Below are positions 48,971-56,837 of a DNA stretch of 64,000 nucleotides, piece by piece (position 1 is the first letter of the stretch; each line of letters starts with the position of its first letter). The translations under genes were made by a program, and so were the position numbers. Below the pieces are notes generated by a model that saw only the letters and a program-made list of their open reading frames with translations, did not search any database and was not told the DNA's origin. The stretch spans positions 123,776 to 187,775 of the forward strand of contig NZ_JABASX010000011.1 of assembly GCF_016107655.1 (NCBI RefSeq), read 5' to 3'. The stretch comes from Brevibacterium antiquum. Its GTDB lineage: Bacteria; Actinomycetota; Actinomycetes; Actinomycetales; Brevibacteriaceae.

Positions 48971-51190
48971 TCAGTTCTCTGATTCCTCTTCTGCTTCATC
49001 GTCATCGTCGCTGACAGGCGAGAGTGACAGCTTGCCGCGGTCATCGATCTTCGTGATCTCGACCTGGACCTTCTGGCCGACTCCCACGACGTCTTCGACG
49101 TCCTCGACGCGCTTGCCATCGTTGAGCTTACGCAGCTCGGAGATGTGCAGCAGGCCGTCCTTGCCCGGTGTCAGGGAGACGAATGCGCCGAAGCTCATCG
49201 TCTTCACCACGGTTCCGAGGTAGCGTTCGCCGACCTCGGGCACCTGCGGGTTGGCGATGGCGTTGATCATCGAGCGGGCGGCCTCTGCGGCTGCTCCGTC
49301 GGCGGCACCGATGAGGACGGTTCCGTCGTCTTCGATGCTGATGTCGGCGCCGGTGTCTTCCTGCATCTGGTTGATCATCTTGCCCTTGGGTCCGATGACC
49401 TCGCCGATCTTGTCGACCGGGATGTTCACCGAGATGATGCGCGGAGCAGTCGGAGCCATCTCTGCCGGAGCGTCGATAGCCTCGGCGATGACGTCGAGGA
49501 TGACCATGCGGGCTTCCTGCGCCTGCTTGAGGGCGGCACCGAGCACCGAGGCGGGAAGGCCGTCGAGCTTGGTGTCGAGCTGGATCGCAGTGATGAAGTC
49601 ACGCGTACCGGCAACCTTGAAGTCCATGTCGCCGAAGGCGTCTTCGGCACCGAGGATGTCGGTCAGTGCCGCGTATGCGGTCTGGTCACCGGTGTCGGTG
49701 GAGATGACGTCGGAGACGAGTCCCATGGCGATGCCTGCGACGGGAGCCTGCAGCGGCACACCAGCCGAGAGCATGGCCAGAGTCGATGCGCAGACCGAAC
49801 CCATCGAGGTCGAACCGTTGGATCCGAGTGCCTCTGATACTTCGCGGATGGCGTAGGGGAAGTCCTCGCGCTTGGGCAGAACCGGCACGAGTGCACGTTC
49901 AGCCAGTGCACCGTGTCCGATCTCGCGGCGCTTCGGGCTGCCAACACGACCGGTTTCTCCGACCGAGTAGGGCGGGAAGTTGTAGTGGTGCATGTAGCGC
50001 TTCGTCGTCACAGGCGACAGAGAGTCGATGTGCTGCTCGAGCTTGAGCATGTTCAGCGTGGTGACACCGAGTATCTGGGTCTCTCCGCGCTCGAAGATGG
50101 CCGAGCCGTGAGCACGTGGGATCACGTTGGTCTCGGCGGTCAGCGGACGGATGTCCTTGAGACCGCGACCGTCGATGCGGATCTGCTCGGTGAGGATGCG
50201 CTTGCGCACAACCTGCTTCGTCAGAGCGTTGAGGGCCCCGGCGATTTCCTTCTCGCGACCGGCGAAGCGTTCGCCGAGCTTGTCGAAGAGCTCAGACAGC
50301 AGAACTTCGCCTGCTGCTTCGCGTTCCTGCTTGTCAGCGATCTGGAAGTTCTCGGTCTGCTTGGCTTCGGCGAGTTCGCGCACAGCCTCGAAGACGTCGT
50401 CCTGGTAGTCCTTGAAGACAGGGAATTCGACGGTGGGCTTGGCTGCACTGTCCGCCAGCTCCTGCTGCGCACGGCAGAGTTCGCTGATGAAGGGCTTCGC
50501 GGCTTCGAGTCCCTCGGCCACGACCTCTTCTGTCGGTGCGGTGGCACCGGTCTTGATGCGGTCGATGGCGTTGTCGGTGGCTTCTGCCTCGACCATCATG
50601 ATCGCAACGTCGTCACCGACGACACGGCCGGCGACGACCATGTTGAAGACGGCGTCGTCGAGCTGCGAGTGGTTCGGGAAGGCAACCCACTGGCCGTCGA
50701 TGAGTGCGATGCGCACGCCGCCGATGGGGCCGGAGAAGGGCAGTCCGGAGAGCTGAGTCGACATCGAGGCCGCGTTGATGGCCAGTGCATCGTAGATGTG
50801 GTCGGGGTGGATCGACATCACTGTGACGACGACCTGAACCTCGTTGCGCAGTCCCTTCACGAAGGAGGGGCGCAGAGGGCGGTCGATGAGGCGGCAGGTG
50901 AGGACCGCGTCGGTCGAGGGGCGTCCTTCACGGCGGAAGAACGAACCGGGGATGCGACCCGCGGCGTACATGCGCTCTTCGACGTCGACGGTCAGAGGGA
51001 AGAAGTCGAAGCCCTCACGGGGGTTCTTGCCCGCCGAGGTGGCCGAGAACAGCATGGTTTCGTCGTCGAGGTAGGCGACGGCAGAACCGGCGGCCTGCTG
51101 TGCAAGCCGTCCTGTTTCGAAACGGATGGTGTGTGAACCATAGCTGCCATTGTCAATGTGCGCTACGGCGGATTCAGGGTTGAGTCCCAC
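48971..51190 (-). CDS. pnp: Polyribonucleotide nucleotidyltransferase (PNPase)
   Basis: PNPase degrades RNA phosphorolytically 3'-5' and can polymerise tails. The 739-residue protein has two RNase PH domains (catalytic segment ...[19 protein letters not shown] and [17 protein letters not shown]), a helical linker, a KH domain ([21 protein letters not shown]) and an S1 domain ([21 protein letters not shown]). The GTG at 51190 ([11 protein letters not shown]) has AAGGAG 5 nt upstream. The leader between rpsO and pnp (51191-51608, 418 bp) also holds the rpsO terminator, a two-copy repeat and a TAGACT -10-like hexamer at 51401-51406; no further gene was recognised. Confidence 0.97.
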   Translation of the reverse strand: MGLNPESAVAHIDNGSYGSHTIRFETGRLAQQAAGSAVAYLDDETMLFSATSAGKNPREGFDFFPLTVDVEERMYAAGRIPGSFFRREGRPSTDAVLTCRLIDRPLRPSFVKGLRNEVQVVVTVMSIHPDHIYDALAINAASMSTQLSGLPFSGPIGGVRIALIDGQWVAFPNHSQLDDAVFNMVVAGRVVGDDVAIMMVEAEATDNAIDRIKTGATAPTEEVVAEGLEAAKPFISELCRAQQELADSAAKPTVEFPVFKDYQDDVFEAVRELAEAKQTENFQIADKQEREAAGEVLLSELFDKLGERFAGREKEIAGALNALTKQVVRKRILTEQIRIDGRGLKDIRPLTAETNVIPRAHGSAIFERGETQILGVTTLNMLKLEQHIDSLSPVTTKRYMHHYNFPPYSVGETGRVGSPKRREIGHGALAERALVPVLPKREDFPYAIREVSEALGSNGSTSMGSVCASTLAMLSAGVPLQAPVAGIAMGLVSDVISTDTGDQTAYAALTDILGAEDAFGDMDFKVAGTRDFITAIQLDTKLDGLPASVLGAALKQAQEARMVILDVIAEAIDAPAEMAPTAPRIISVNIPVDKIGEVIGPKGKMINQMQEDTGADISIEDDGTVLIGAADGAAAEAARSMINAIANPQVPEVGERYLGTVVKTMSFGAFVSLTPGKDGLLHISELRKLNDGKRVEDVEDVVGVGQKVQVEITKIDDRGKLSLSPVSDDDDEAEEESEN

Positions 51191-51445
51191 GTAATCTCCT
51201 TGTTTGTAACCGGTACGCGGACACCTTCGAAGAATGAAGGCGAAAAAAGCCCGCGTCGATCCGGTGGATATTGGCTCGGACAACCCCATGGATCCAAGCC
51301 GGTCATCGATCGGGGCCCACGGAATCAGCATGCGCATGCGTGCTCTTCCGGAAGCCACTACCGAGGACCGAAACGTCCATGGCATGGTTGTCCACGTTGA
51401 AGTCTACCGCAGTTGCCCCTGTGAGCCATTGCCTCGCATTCCACC

Positions 51446-51487
51446 CGGGCATGCCATGGGCAGTCTCCGGGCATGCCACGGGCAGTC
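51446..51487. repeat. Two 20-bp direct repeats downstream of rpsO
   Basis: CGGGCATGCCATGGGCAGTC (51446-51465) and CGGGCATGCCACGGGCAGTC (51468-51487) differ at one base and start 22 bp apart, in the pnp leader beyond the rpsO terminator. Confidence 0.75.
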
Positions 51488-51500
51488 GAGCTGCCGGGAA

Positions 51501-51545
51501 AGACGAAGAAGCGCCCTGCCTGATGCAGGACGCTTCGTTTCGTCT
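51501..51545 (-). terminator. rpsO terminator
   Basis: AGACGAAGAAGCGCCCTGC (51501-51519) pairs with 51525-51545 over about 17 bp with two bulges; the stem continues into TCTTTCC on the minus strand. It lies 63 bp after the rpsO stop. Confidence 0.7.
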
Positions 51546-51608
51546 GAGGTGTCTCGTTCGAGTCTGTGTCAGTTCGTCCGAGTCACACTCAATGTCATGG
51601 GGCTGGTC

Positions 51609-51878
51609 TCAGCGACGCAGGCCCAGGCGCTTGATGAGCGAACGGTAGCGCTCGATCTCGACGCGCTGCAAGTACTTGAGCATCCGACGGCGCTGGCCGA
51701 CGAGGAGCAGCAGGCCACGACGTGAGTGGTGGTCGTGCTTGTGATCCTTGAAGTGTTCGGTGAGCTCGGTGATCCGGCGGGTCAGCAGCGCAACCTGAAC
51801 CTCGGGAGAACCGGTGTCGCCCTCGTGAGTTGCATATTCCTTGATGACTTCTTGCTTTTCAGCAGTACTGAGAGCCAT
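51609..51878 (-). CDS. rpsO: Ribosomal protein uS15
   Basis: uS15 binds the central domain of 16S rRNA and forms a bridge to the 50S subunit. The 89-residue protein is full length, with [37 protein letters not shown] and [24 protein letters not shown] 51878 follows AAAGGAGAAG. It stands between ribF and pnp, the usual actinobacterial order, but has its own terminator. Confidence 0.98.
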   Translation of the reverse strand: MALSTAEKQEVIKEYATHEGDTGSPEVQVALLTRRITELTEHFKDHKHDHHSRRGLLLLVGQRRRMLKYLQRVEIERYRSLIKRLGLRR

Positions 51879-51970
51879 GGACTTCTCCTTTTGATCGTTG
51901 CGCGGCGCCGAAACCTGTCAGTCTCAGCACTATCGAACCGCGGCCGGTGAAAACGGCAAGGTTCAGTTTA

Positions 51971-52909
51971 TCAGGTGTGGAGCACCTCGCGCACATCGGC
52001 AATGTCCTCGTGCATCTTCACGACGAGCTCGTCCATGCCGGTGAACGTCACCTGCCCACGGATGCGTGAGACGAACTCGAGGGTCATGTGCCTGCCGTAG
52101 ACATCGAATTCGCCGAACTCCTTATCGAGGACATGCGCCTCGACCCGTCGGACGCTGCCTTCGAACGTGGGGTTGGTGCCCACCGAGATGGCTGCGGGGT
52201 ATGTCTGATCCTCTTCGGAGAATGTCGCCCACCCGGCATAGACACCATCGGAGGGAATGAGGCCTGCGACATCTTCGGACAGGTTCGCGGTCGGGAATCC
52301 GAGATCGCGACCGCGGGCGTCGCCGTGGACGACGGACCCTTCGACCCGGTGGTAACGACCCAACTGATCAGCAGCCTCGGCGACATCTCCGCCGACGATC
52401 TGATCCCGGATCCGCGAGGAGGAGTACCGTCCTCCGCGTCCGACCTCTTCGATCGTCTCAGTCCGGAATCCGTATTTCTCTCCGAGGTGGCGCAGGGTCT
52501 CGATGGTGCCTTCGTTGTCCTTGCCGAAGCGCACATCATCACCGACGACGACGATCTCACAGCGCAGGGCCTCAACGAAGTAGGTGCGCACAAACTCCTC
52601 GGCGCTCTGGGCCGCGAAGTCGAGGTCGTAGTGCTGGACGAACAGGGCGTCGATGCCGGTGTCCCCGATGAAATCGGCCTTCTGCTCGGTGCTCGTGATC
52701 ATCAGCGTCGGCTCATCAGGGCGGTGGACTGTGCGCGGGTGCGGGTCGAAGGTCATGGCCACGGAGCGCAGTGACCGCTCGCTGGCCAGTGCCGCTACGG
52801 CGCGGAGAACAGTCTGGTGACCGCGGTGGACCCCATCGAAGTTGCCCAGGGTCACGACGGTGCCGACATCGTCGGTCCCGACCTCATTCAGTCCGTGATA
52901 AAGCTCCAC
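51971..52909 (-). CDS. ribF: Bifunctional riboflavin kinase/FAD synthetase
   Basis: RibF phosphorylates riboflavin to FMN and adenylylates FMN to FAD. The N-terminal nucleotidyltransferase has GNFDGVHRGHQ (residues 21-31) and SSSRIRD; the C-terminal kinase has GDARGRDLGFPTANL and a C-terminal catalytic segment. The GTG at 52909 (VELYHGLNEV, 312 residues) has AGGAG 10 nt upstream; an upstream GTG at 52933 adds basic residues without support. No FMN riboswitch is visible upstream. Confidence 0.95.
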   Translation of the reverse strand: MELYHGLNEVGTDDVGTVVTLGNFDGVHRGHQTVLRAVAALASERSLRSVAMTFDPHPRTVHRPDEPTLMITSTEQKADFIGDTGIDALFVQHYDLDFAAQSAEEFVRTYFVEALRCEIVVVGDDVRFGKDNEGTIETLRHLGEKYGFRTETIEEVGRGGRYSSSRIRDQIVGGDVAEAADQLGRYHRVEGSVVHGDARGRDLGFPTANLSEDVAGLIPSDGVYAGWATFSEEDQTYPAAISVGTNPTFEGSVRRVEAHVLDKEFGEFDVYGRHMTLEFVSRIRGQVTFTGMDELVVKMHEDIADVREVLHT

Positions 52910-52982
52910 TCGACGCTTGCTCCTTCCGTGCACCGACTCAGGTTATCGCAGAGATGTTCTCACGTGCTAACCCACGCACGCC

Positions 52983-53354
52983 TCAGGAGATGACGGCCCA
53001 GCCGATCACGCCGACCAGGGATGCGATTGCGATGGAGAGGAACGTTCCGATGATGAATCGCTCGCCCGCGGCCGCCGAGGATTTGATCTCCGCGAAGCGC
53101 CCGAGCCCTTTGACTGCGACGACGACGGCCATGAGTTCGGGCCTCCCCAGCACAATGGCTCCGGCGATGAGTGCGCGCTCGACGATGCCGATCCACATTC
53201 CGCCGCGCAGGACTTCGATGTCCTCGCTGCCGGTACGCCGAGGTTTCGAGCCGGGCCCGTCGTGGGTCATACGCAGGAACAGCGGAACGAGCAGATAGCC
53301 ACCCGCTGCGGACACGATCGCCGCAATAGCAGCGATGAGTACGTCAAACCACAT
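52983..53354 (-). CDS. Small membrane protein associated with a SatD-like gene
   Basis: The 123-residue protein has three or four hydrophobic segments (DVLIAAIAAIVSAAGGYLLVP, IVERALIAGAIVLG, ELMAVVVAVKGLGRF, FIIGTFLSIAIASLVGVIGW). ATG 53354 with a CAGGTGACC site gives MWFDVLIAAIA; the open frame upstream is only the SatD gene in another register. It overlaps the SatD-like gene by 11 bp. I do not recognise a function. The pairing of SatD-type regulators with a small membrane protein is recurrent in actinobacteria (remembered, not checked). Confidence 0.75.
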   Translation of the reverse strand: MWFDVLIAAIAAIVSAAGGYLLVPLFLRMTHDGPGSKPRRTGSEDIEVLRGGMWIGIVERALIAGAIVLGRPELMAVVVAVKGLGRFAEIKSSAAAGERFIIGTFLSIAIASLVGVIGWAVIS

Positions 53355-53967
53355 GGTCACCTGCCTGAGAGCCGCTGTCCCCGGTCTCTCCTGCATGGGC
53401 CAGGTGGAAGGTCGACAGTGCGCAGGCACCTTCGATGAGTTCCACACCGCCCGGGGAGAGCACCCTGGACACAGCCTGTTGGGAGACGTCGAAGTGCTCA
53501 GCGATGTCGTGCTGGGTGGAGTCGGGATGGTCGAGCCTGCGGTCGATGTAGCGCCGAGACTGAGACCGGATGTTCTCGAACGTCCAGACCACCAGGCGCA
53601 GAGCGCTTTCAGCCAGGCTCGAGTGCGCCGTCTCCGGGTCGACGACAAGATGAGCGGGTGCACCCTTTGCCGCCTCGACCGCGCGCCTGGCCGCGTAGAA
53701 GGCCTCTCCCCTGCCCTCGGCGGTGGAAGCCGGCAATGGGGTGTCGACCGGGCCGATGCCGATTCCGATATGCCACCCGGTCCGTGCGGCCAGCAGACGG
53801 ACGGCCAGAGTCACCTGTTCGGGTGAGTCGAGAACACCCTGCACCTCATCGCCGATCGTGCGCTCGAAGCCCCGCTGGGTCTCAACGCGGGCCAGAATGT
53901 CGAGCAGCCCGGGCACCTCATCGGTGCGCTCACGAGATCCTCGCTGGTCGATGGTCATGACGTACAT
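53344..53967 (-). CDS. SatD-family protein with C-terminal helix-turn-helix
   Basis: The 207-residue protein has the SatD fold at its N-terminus (MYVMTIDQRGSRER...RTIGDEVQGVL) and a C-terminal helix-turn-helix of the form DIAEHFDVSQQAVSRVLSPGG near residue 160. SatD-type proteins are poorly understood; some belong to acid- or stress-responsive operons. The ATG coincides with the predicted transcription start of a good promoter (TTGTCT-N17-TGTACT), so the mRNA is probably leaderless. Palindromes over its -35 region suggest autoregulation. The downstream small membrane protein is its likely partner. Confidence 0.75.
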   Translation of the reverse strand: MYVMTIDQRGSRERTDEVPGLLDILARVETQRGFERTIGDEVQGVLDSPEQVTLAVRLLAARTGWHIGIGIGPVDTPLPASTAEGRGEAFYAARRAVEAAKGAPAHLVVDPETAHSSLAESALRLVVWTFENIRSQSRRYIDRRLDHPDSTQHDIAEHFDVSQQAVSRVLSPGGVELIEGACALSTFHLAHAGETGDSGSQAGDHVV

Positions 53968-53973
53968 GACTCA

Positions 53974-54030
53974 AGTACACCAAAGTCCACCACGATAGAC
54001 AACCGTTTCAGTTGTATCTATCGAATACAA
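53974..54030 (-). promoter_or_regulatory. SatD-like gene promoter with overlapping palindromes
   Basis: On the minus strand TTGTCT (53997-54002), 17 nt, TGTACT (53974-53979), then 6 nt to the ATG. CGATAGA (53993-53999) and TCTATCG (54017-54023) form an inverted pair across the -35 element. TTGTAT-N7-ATACAA (54012-54030) is a second inverted repeat upstream. Confidence 0.7.
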
Positions 54031-54036
54031 GCGATG

Positions 54037-54096
54037 ACGTTGTGTTGCCCGCAGTAACGTTGTGCTGCCCGTGGTGTCGTTGTGCCCTCAGGCGAG
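54037..54096. repeat. Three 20-bp tandem repeats across the truB stop
   Basis: Units at 54037-54056, 54057-54076 and 54077-54096 share NCGTTGTGYTGCCCGNNGTN; the third is diverged and spans the truB stop codon (54088-54090). Confidence 0.65.
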
Positions 54097-55005
54097 GTCG
54101 ATGGCGAAGGCCGTCTGGGATTTCAGCACTCCCCCGGCTCGCACCTCGGCGATCGAGACGAGCTCCTCGCCGACGATCACGGCCACCTCATCACCCTGAT
54201 CCGGGCTTCGATCGGTGTCGATCGTCTTGCCCTGCATCAGGGCCTTGGCGTCCGCGGAATCGACGTGCACGGTCGGAAGCAGGGTCCGGGCCACCTCGGC
54301 GAGAGAGGTCAGAGTGGGTGCGTCGGTGTCGAGATCATCGGGGATCGTCACCGCTTCGTCGAGGCTGAAGGCGCCCACTCGAGTGCGCCGCAGAGCGGTG
54401 AGATGACCATGGACGCCGAGGCTGCTGCCGAGATCTCGCGCCAGTGCACGAACATAGGTCCCCGACGAGCAGTCGACCTCGACGTCGACATCGATGTGGC
54501 CCTGCGCAACGGAGTACCGGGTGGCGAGGATGGTGAAGTCTGAGATCTCGACTCGGCGCGCCTTGAGCTCAACGTCTTCACCGGCACGGACACGGGCGTA
54601 GGAGCGTTGGCCGTTGACCTTGATCGCGGAGACCGCGCTGGGAACCTGGTCGATGGAGCCCCTCAAAGCTGAGACGCCTTGGGCGATCCCATCATCAGTG
54701 ACTGCCGACAGTGCCGCAGGTTCGGCGAAGAGGTCTGGCTCGGAGTCCGCGTCATCGGTCGGCGTGGCCGAGCCGAGACGGATCGTGGCCAGATAGGTCT
54801 TGGACACACCGGTGATGTAGCCCAGGAGTTTGGTTCCGCGCCCCAGCCCGAGAACGAGTACGCCGGTGGCCATCGGGTCGAGGGTGCCGGCGTGTCCGAC
54901 CTTGCGGGTGCCGTACCAGCGCCGAATCCGGGAGACGACGCCGTGGGAAGTCAGGCCTTGGGGCTTGTCGCAGACAAGGACACCCTGTGGGGAAGTATCA
55001 CTCAC
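54088..55005 (-). CDS. truB: tRNA pseudouridine55 synthase
   Basis: TruB makes pseudouridine 55 in the T-arm of tRNAs. The 305-residue protein has the catalytic aspartate in HAGTLDPMATGVLVLG, and the ...GQRSYARVRAGEDVELKARRVEI segment of the family. The start is GTG at 55005 (MSDTSPQG); no strong ribosome-binding site. It belongs to the rbfA-truB-ribF order; the wall-protein gene is inserted between rbfA and truB here. Confidence 0.95.
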   Translation of the reverse strand: MSDTSPQGVLVCDKPQGLTSHGVVSRIRRWYGTRKVGHAGTLDPMATGVLVLGLGRGTKLLGYITGVSKTYLATIRLGSATPTDDADSEPDLFAEPAALSAVTDDGIAQGVSALRGSIDQVPSAVSAIKVNGQRSYARVRAGEDVELKARRVEISDFTILATRYSVAQGHIDVDVEVDCSSGTYVRALARDLGSSLGVHGHLTALRRTRVGAFSLDEAVTIPDDLDTDAPTLTSLAEVARTLLPTVHVDSADAKALMQGKTIDTDRSPDQGDEVAVIVGEELVSIAEVRAGGVLKSQTAFAIDLA

Positions 55006-55018
55006 GTGTCAGGTTCGA

Positions 55019-55930
55019 TCAGTTGAACGAGGCGTGCACGTGGTCGAAGTGGTTGTCCGTGGGTGAACCACGGTCTTCCATGCTGCTCCAACCGCTGCCT
55101 GGGTTCCAGATGCGCTGCTTCCAGATCACGTACTTGACGTTGAGTGCTCCGGAGTTCTGGATCAGGTACTCGGCGATGCGGTCGCCGGTGGCGCCGGTGA
55201 TCATGATGTCGACAGCCTCGCCGGTGTAGTGGTCCGAGGTGCCGGAGCCCGGCCGAACGCCACCGTAGGTCTTGACTTCGGGGAACTTCGCACACACGGC
55301 GCGGTAGCCGTTGACGGCATTGGGCTGGAGTCCGGATTCGATCGAGGACGAGACCGAGCACGGTTCGTTCGAGATGCCCTCTGGAGTGTCTCCACCCTCA
55401 GATGACTTCTCATCCGAATCGGTGGCTTTCTCCTCAGTTGACTTCGCACCGCCGGACTCCGTCTCAGCCTTCTCCGTCGTCGGGGACGGCTTGGGCTTGG
55501 GAGTCTTGACGTCGAGTGTCGTCTTCGAGGTCTTGTTCTTGTACTTGGGATCGTCCTTGACGTCCTTGAGGTACTCTTCGCCGGCCTTCTCGCGCTGGGC
55601 GTCGATCTCATCCTGGCTGACGGCCGAGGGGCTCGACTTCGCCTCCTGCGCTGAGGTGTCAGCAGCCTCGGTCGTGACATTGCCGGCTTCGGGCGGGCTC
55701 ATGACGACGGTGGAGCCGACGACGGCAGCGGTGGCTGCGGCCGGAACCGCGATCGCGGCAACGACGGGACGCTGCCGGACAGTTGCCAGCACGGAGGTGG
55801 CGGTCGACGGTGCGTCCGAGGAGTGCCGACCGGCCGAGCGCTTGCTGGCCTTGCCTGCCTTGCCGGCGGGAGTCAGATCCCGGACCAGCTGCTTGGCGAA
55901 GCCAGGCTTTGGCGAAGAGTGCTTACCCAA
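55019..55930 (-). CDS. Membrane-anchored extracytoplasmic protein with ARB_07466-like C-terminal domain
   Basis: The 303-residue protein has a basic cytoplasmic N-terminus, a membrane helix near residues 50-75 (VVAAIAVPAAATAAVVGSTVV), a Lys/Glu/Thr-rich linker (DVKTPKPKPSPTTEKAETES) and a C-terminal 110-residue domain (YRAVCAKFPEVKTYGGVRPG...SDHYTGEAVDIMI...NHFDHVHASFN). The last resembles the ARB_07466-like/D-Ala-D-Ala-carboxypeptidase-like fold seen in actinobacterial cell-wall proteins; DHYTGEAVD and HFDHVH suggest metal ligands. Catalytic activity is unproven. GTAAC-type boxes upstream suggest MtrA-type control. The gene sits between rbfA and truB, an unusual insertion. Confidence 0.8.
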   Translation of the reverse strand: MGKHSSPKPGFAKQLVRDLTPAGKAGKASKRSAGRHSSDAPSTATSVLATVRQRPVVAAIAVPAAATAAVVGSTVVMSPPEAGNVTTEAADTSAQEAKSSPSAVSQDEIDAQREKAGEEYLKDVKDDPKYKNKTSKTTLDVKTPKPKPSPTTEKAETESGGAKSTEEKATDSDEKSSEGGDTPEGISNEPCSVSSSIESGLQPNAVNGYRAVCAKFPEVKTYGGVRPGSGTSDHYTGEAVDIMITGATGDRIAEYLIQNSGALNVKYVIWKQRIWNPGSGWSSMEDRGSPTDNHFDHVHASFN

Positions 55931-55953
55931 TGCAGAAATCCCTTAACAGAGTC

Positions 55954-56013
55954 GTAATCATTTCGTTACCAGAAAAAGTCTAAACTAGAAGTGAAAGATT
56001 ACAAAACTGTTAC
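55954..56013 (-). promoter_or_regulatory. Promoter with GTAAC-type (MtrA-like) boxes
   Basis: On the minus strand GTAACAGTTTTGTAATC (55997-56013) is a direct repeat of GTAAY with 11-bp spacing. GTAACGAAATGATTAC (55954-55969) is an inverted pair. A TTGTAA-N16-TAGACT promoter lies between, and GTCACAGCGCTGTAACG (56115-56131) lies further upstream by the rbfA stop. The pattern resembles MtrA sites at cell-wall hydrolase genes. Confidence 0.5.
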
Positions 56014-56134
56014 GTGAAGTTTTTCGCGAGAGTGACAGAGATCGCGATTGCTCGCACGAGGCCCGCTGCACTCAACCGAGAGGACACAGCCGGAGCACTG
56101 TCGCATCGGTGCTTCGTTACAGCGCTGTGACCAG

Positions 56135-56563
56135 TCAGCCTTCTTCGTCGGTCTTCTTGTAGGGATCTTCGTCTCCCGCGGGCTTCGCGTCCTTGGCCAG
56201 TCCGGCCACCCGAGCGTCATCCGCTGCGGCCTTGGCGAGAAGACCGTCCAGGTGAGCGGCGGCCTCCGGCACGGCGTCGGCAATGAATTCGAGGCTGGGA
56301 GTCAGCCGGATCGTCAGGCCCTTGCCGACCTCTGATCGGATGAAGCCCTTCGCGGACTCCAGTGCTTTGCCTGTGGCCTCGAGATCCTGCCCGTCGCCGA
56401 AGACAGTGTAGAAGATCGAGGCGTGCTGCAGATCTCCGGTCACGCGCACATCGGTGACCGTGACGAAACCGAGACGGGGATCCTTGAGTCTGCGTTCGAT
56501 CGTGCTGGCGACGATGACCTTGATCTGGTCGGCGATCTTACGCGCCCGAGTTGCATCTGCCAT
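56135..56563 (-). CDS. rbfA: Ribosome-binding factor A
   Basis: RbfA matures the 5' end of 16S rRNA and aids cold growth. The 142-residue protein starts MADATRARKIADQIKVIVAS, with RLKDPRLGFVTVTDVRVTGDL and RSEVGKGLTIRLTPSLEFIAD. ATG 56563 follows AAGGAAG. The C-terminal 30 residues form a charged tail (GDEDPYKKTDEEG). It follows infB after a 274-bp gap. Confidence 0.93.
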   Translation of the reverse strand: MADATRARKIADQIKVIVASTIERRLKDPRLGFVTVTDVRVTGDLQHASIFYTVFGDGQDLEATGKALESAKGFIRSEVGKGLTIRLTPSLEFIADAVPEAAAHLDGLLAKAAADDARVAGLAKDAKPAGDEDPYKKTDEEG

Positions 56564-56628
56564 GGTGACTTCCTTCTTCGTCTGAACTGTGACAGTGACT
56601 GAGTTCGGTTGGAACTGCCACTTGAGTA

Positions 56629-56668
56629 TCTGTCTGTGTCTAAGTCTGTGTGTCTGTGTGTCTGGGGA
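56629..56668. repeat. Short GT/CT simple repeats between infB and rbfA
   Basis: A run of GTCTGTGT-type 8-bp units (CTGTCTGTGTCTAAGTCTGT then GTGTCTGTGTGTCTGG). It lies in the 274-bp gap 56564-56837. No gene or clear terminator was seen in the rest of that gap. Confidence 0.5.
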
Positions 56669-56837
56669 GAGCTCCCCCGGCACATTCTCTCATCGCCGGG
56701 GACGTCAGTGCGGAACAGGGCAGAGGCCTGCGAACCGCAGACCGGGTCCTGCCCGGGAAGTGTGCTGGCGAGTGGACTCATGCCACCCGCTCGCACATTC
56801 CCCGTTCAGAACCCGGTATGGGAGAGCGACGTGTTGA

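Noticed and set aside
49913..51136. 407-codon plus-strand frame opposite pnp
   Set aside because: Antisense artefact; the minus-strand PNPase domains are complete.
51971..52983. FMN riboswitch near ribF
   Set aside because: The short gap upstream of ribF has no room for the six-stem FMN aptamer and no conserved core.
55931..56134. ydaO-type (c-di-AMP) riboswitch upstream of the wall-associated protein
   Set aside because: I looked for the conserved core segments of that riboswitch and did not find them; an AT-rich promoter with GTAAC boxes explains the region better.
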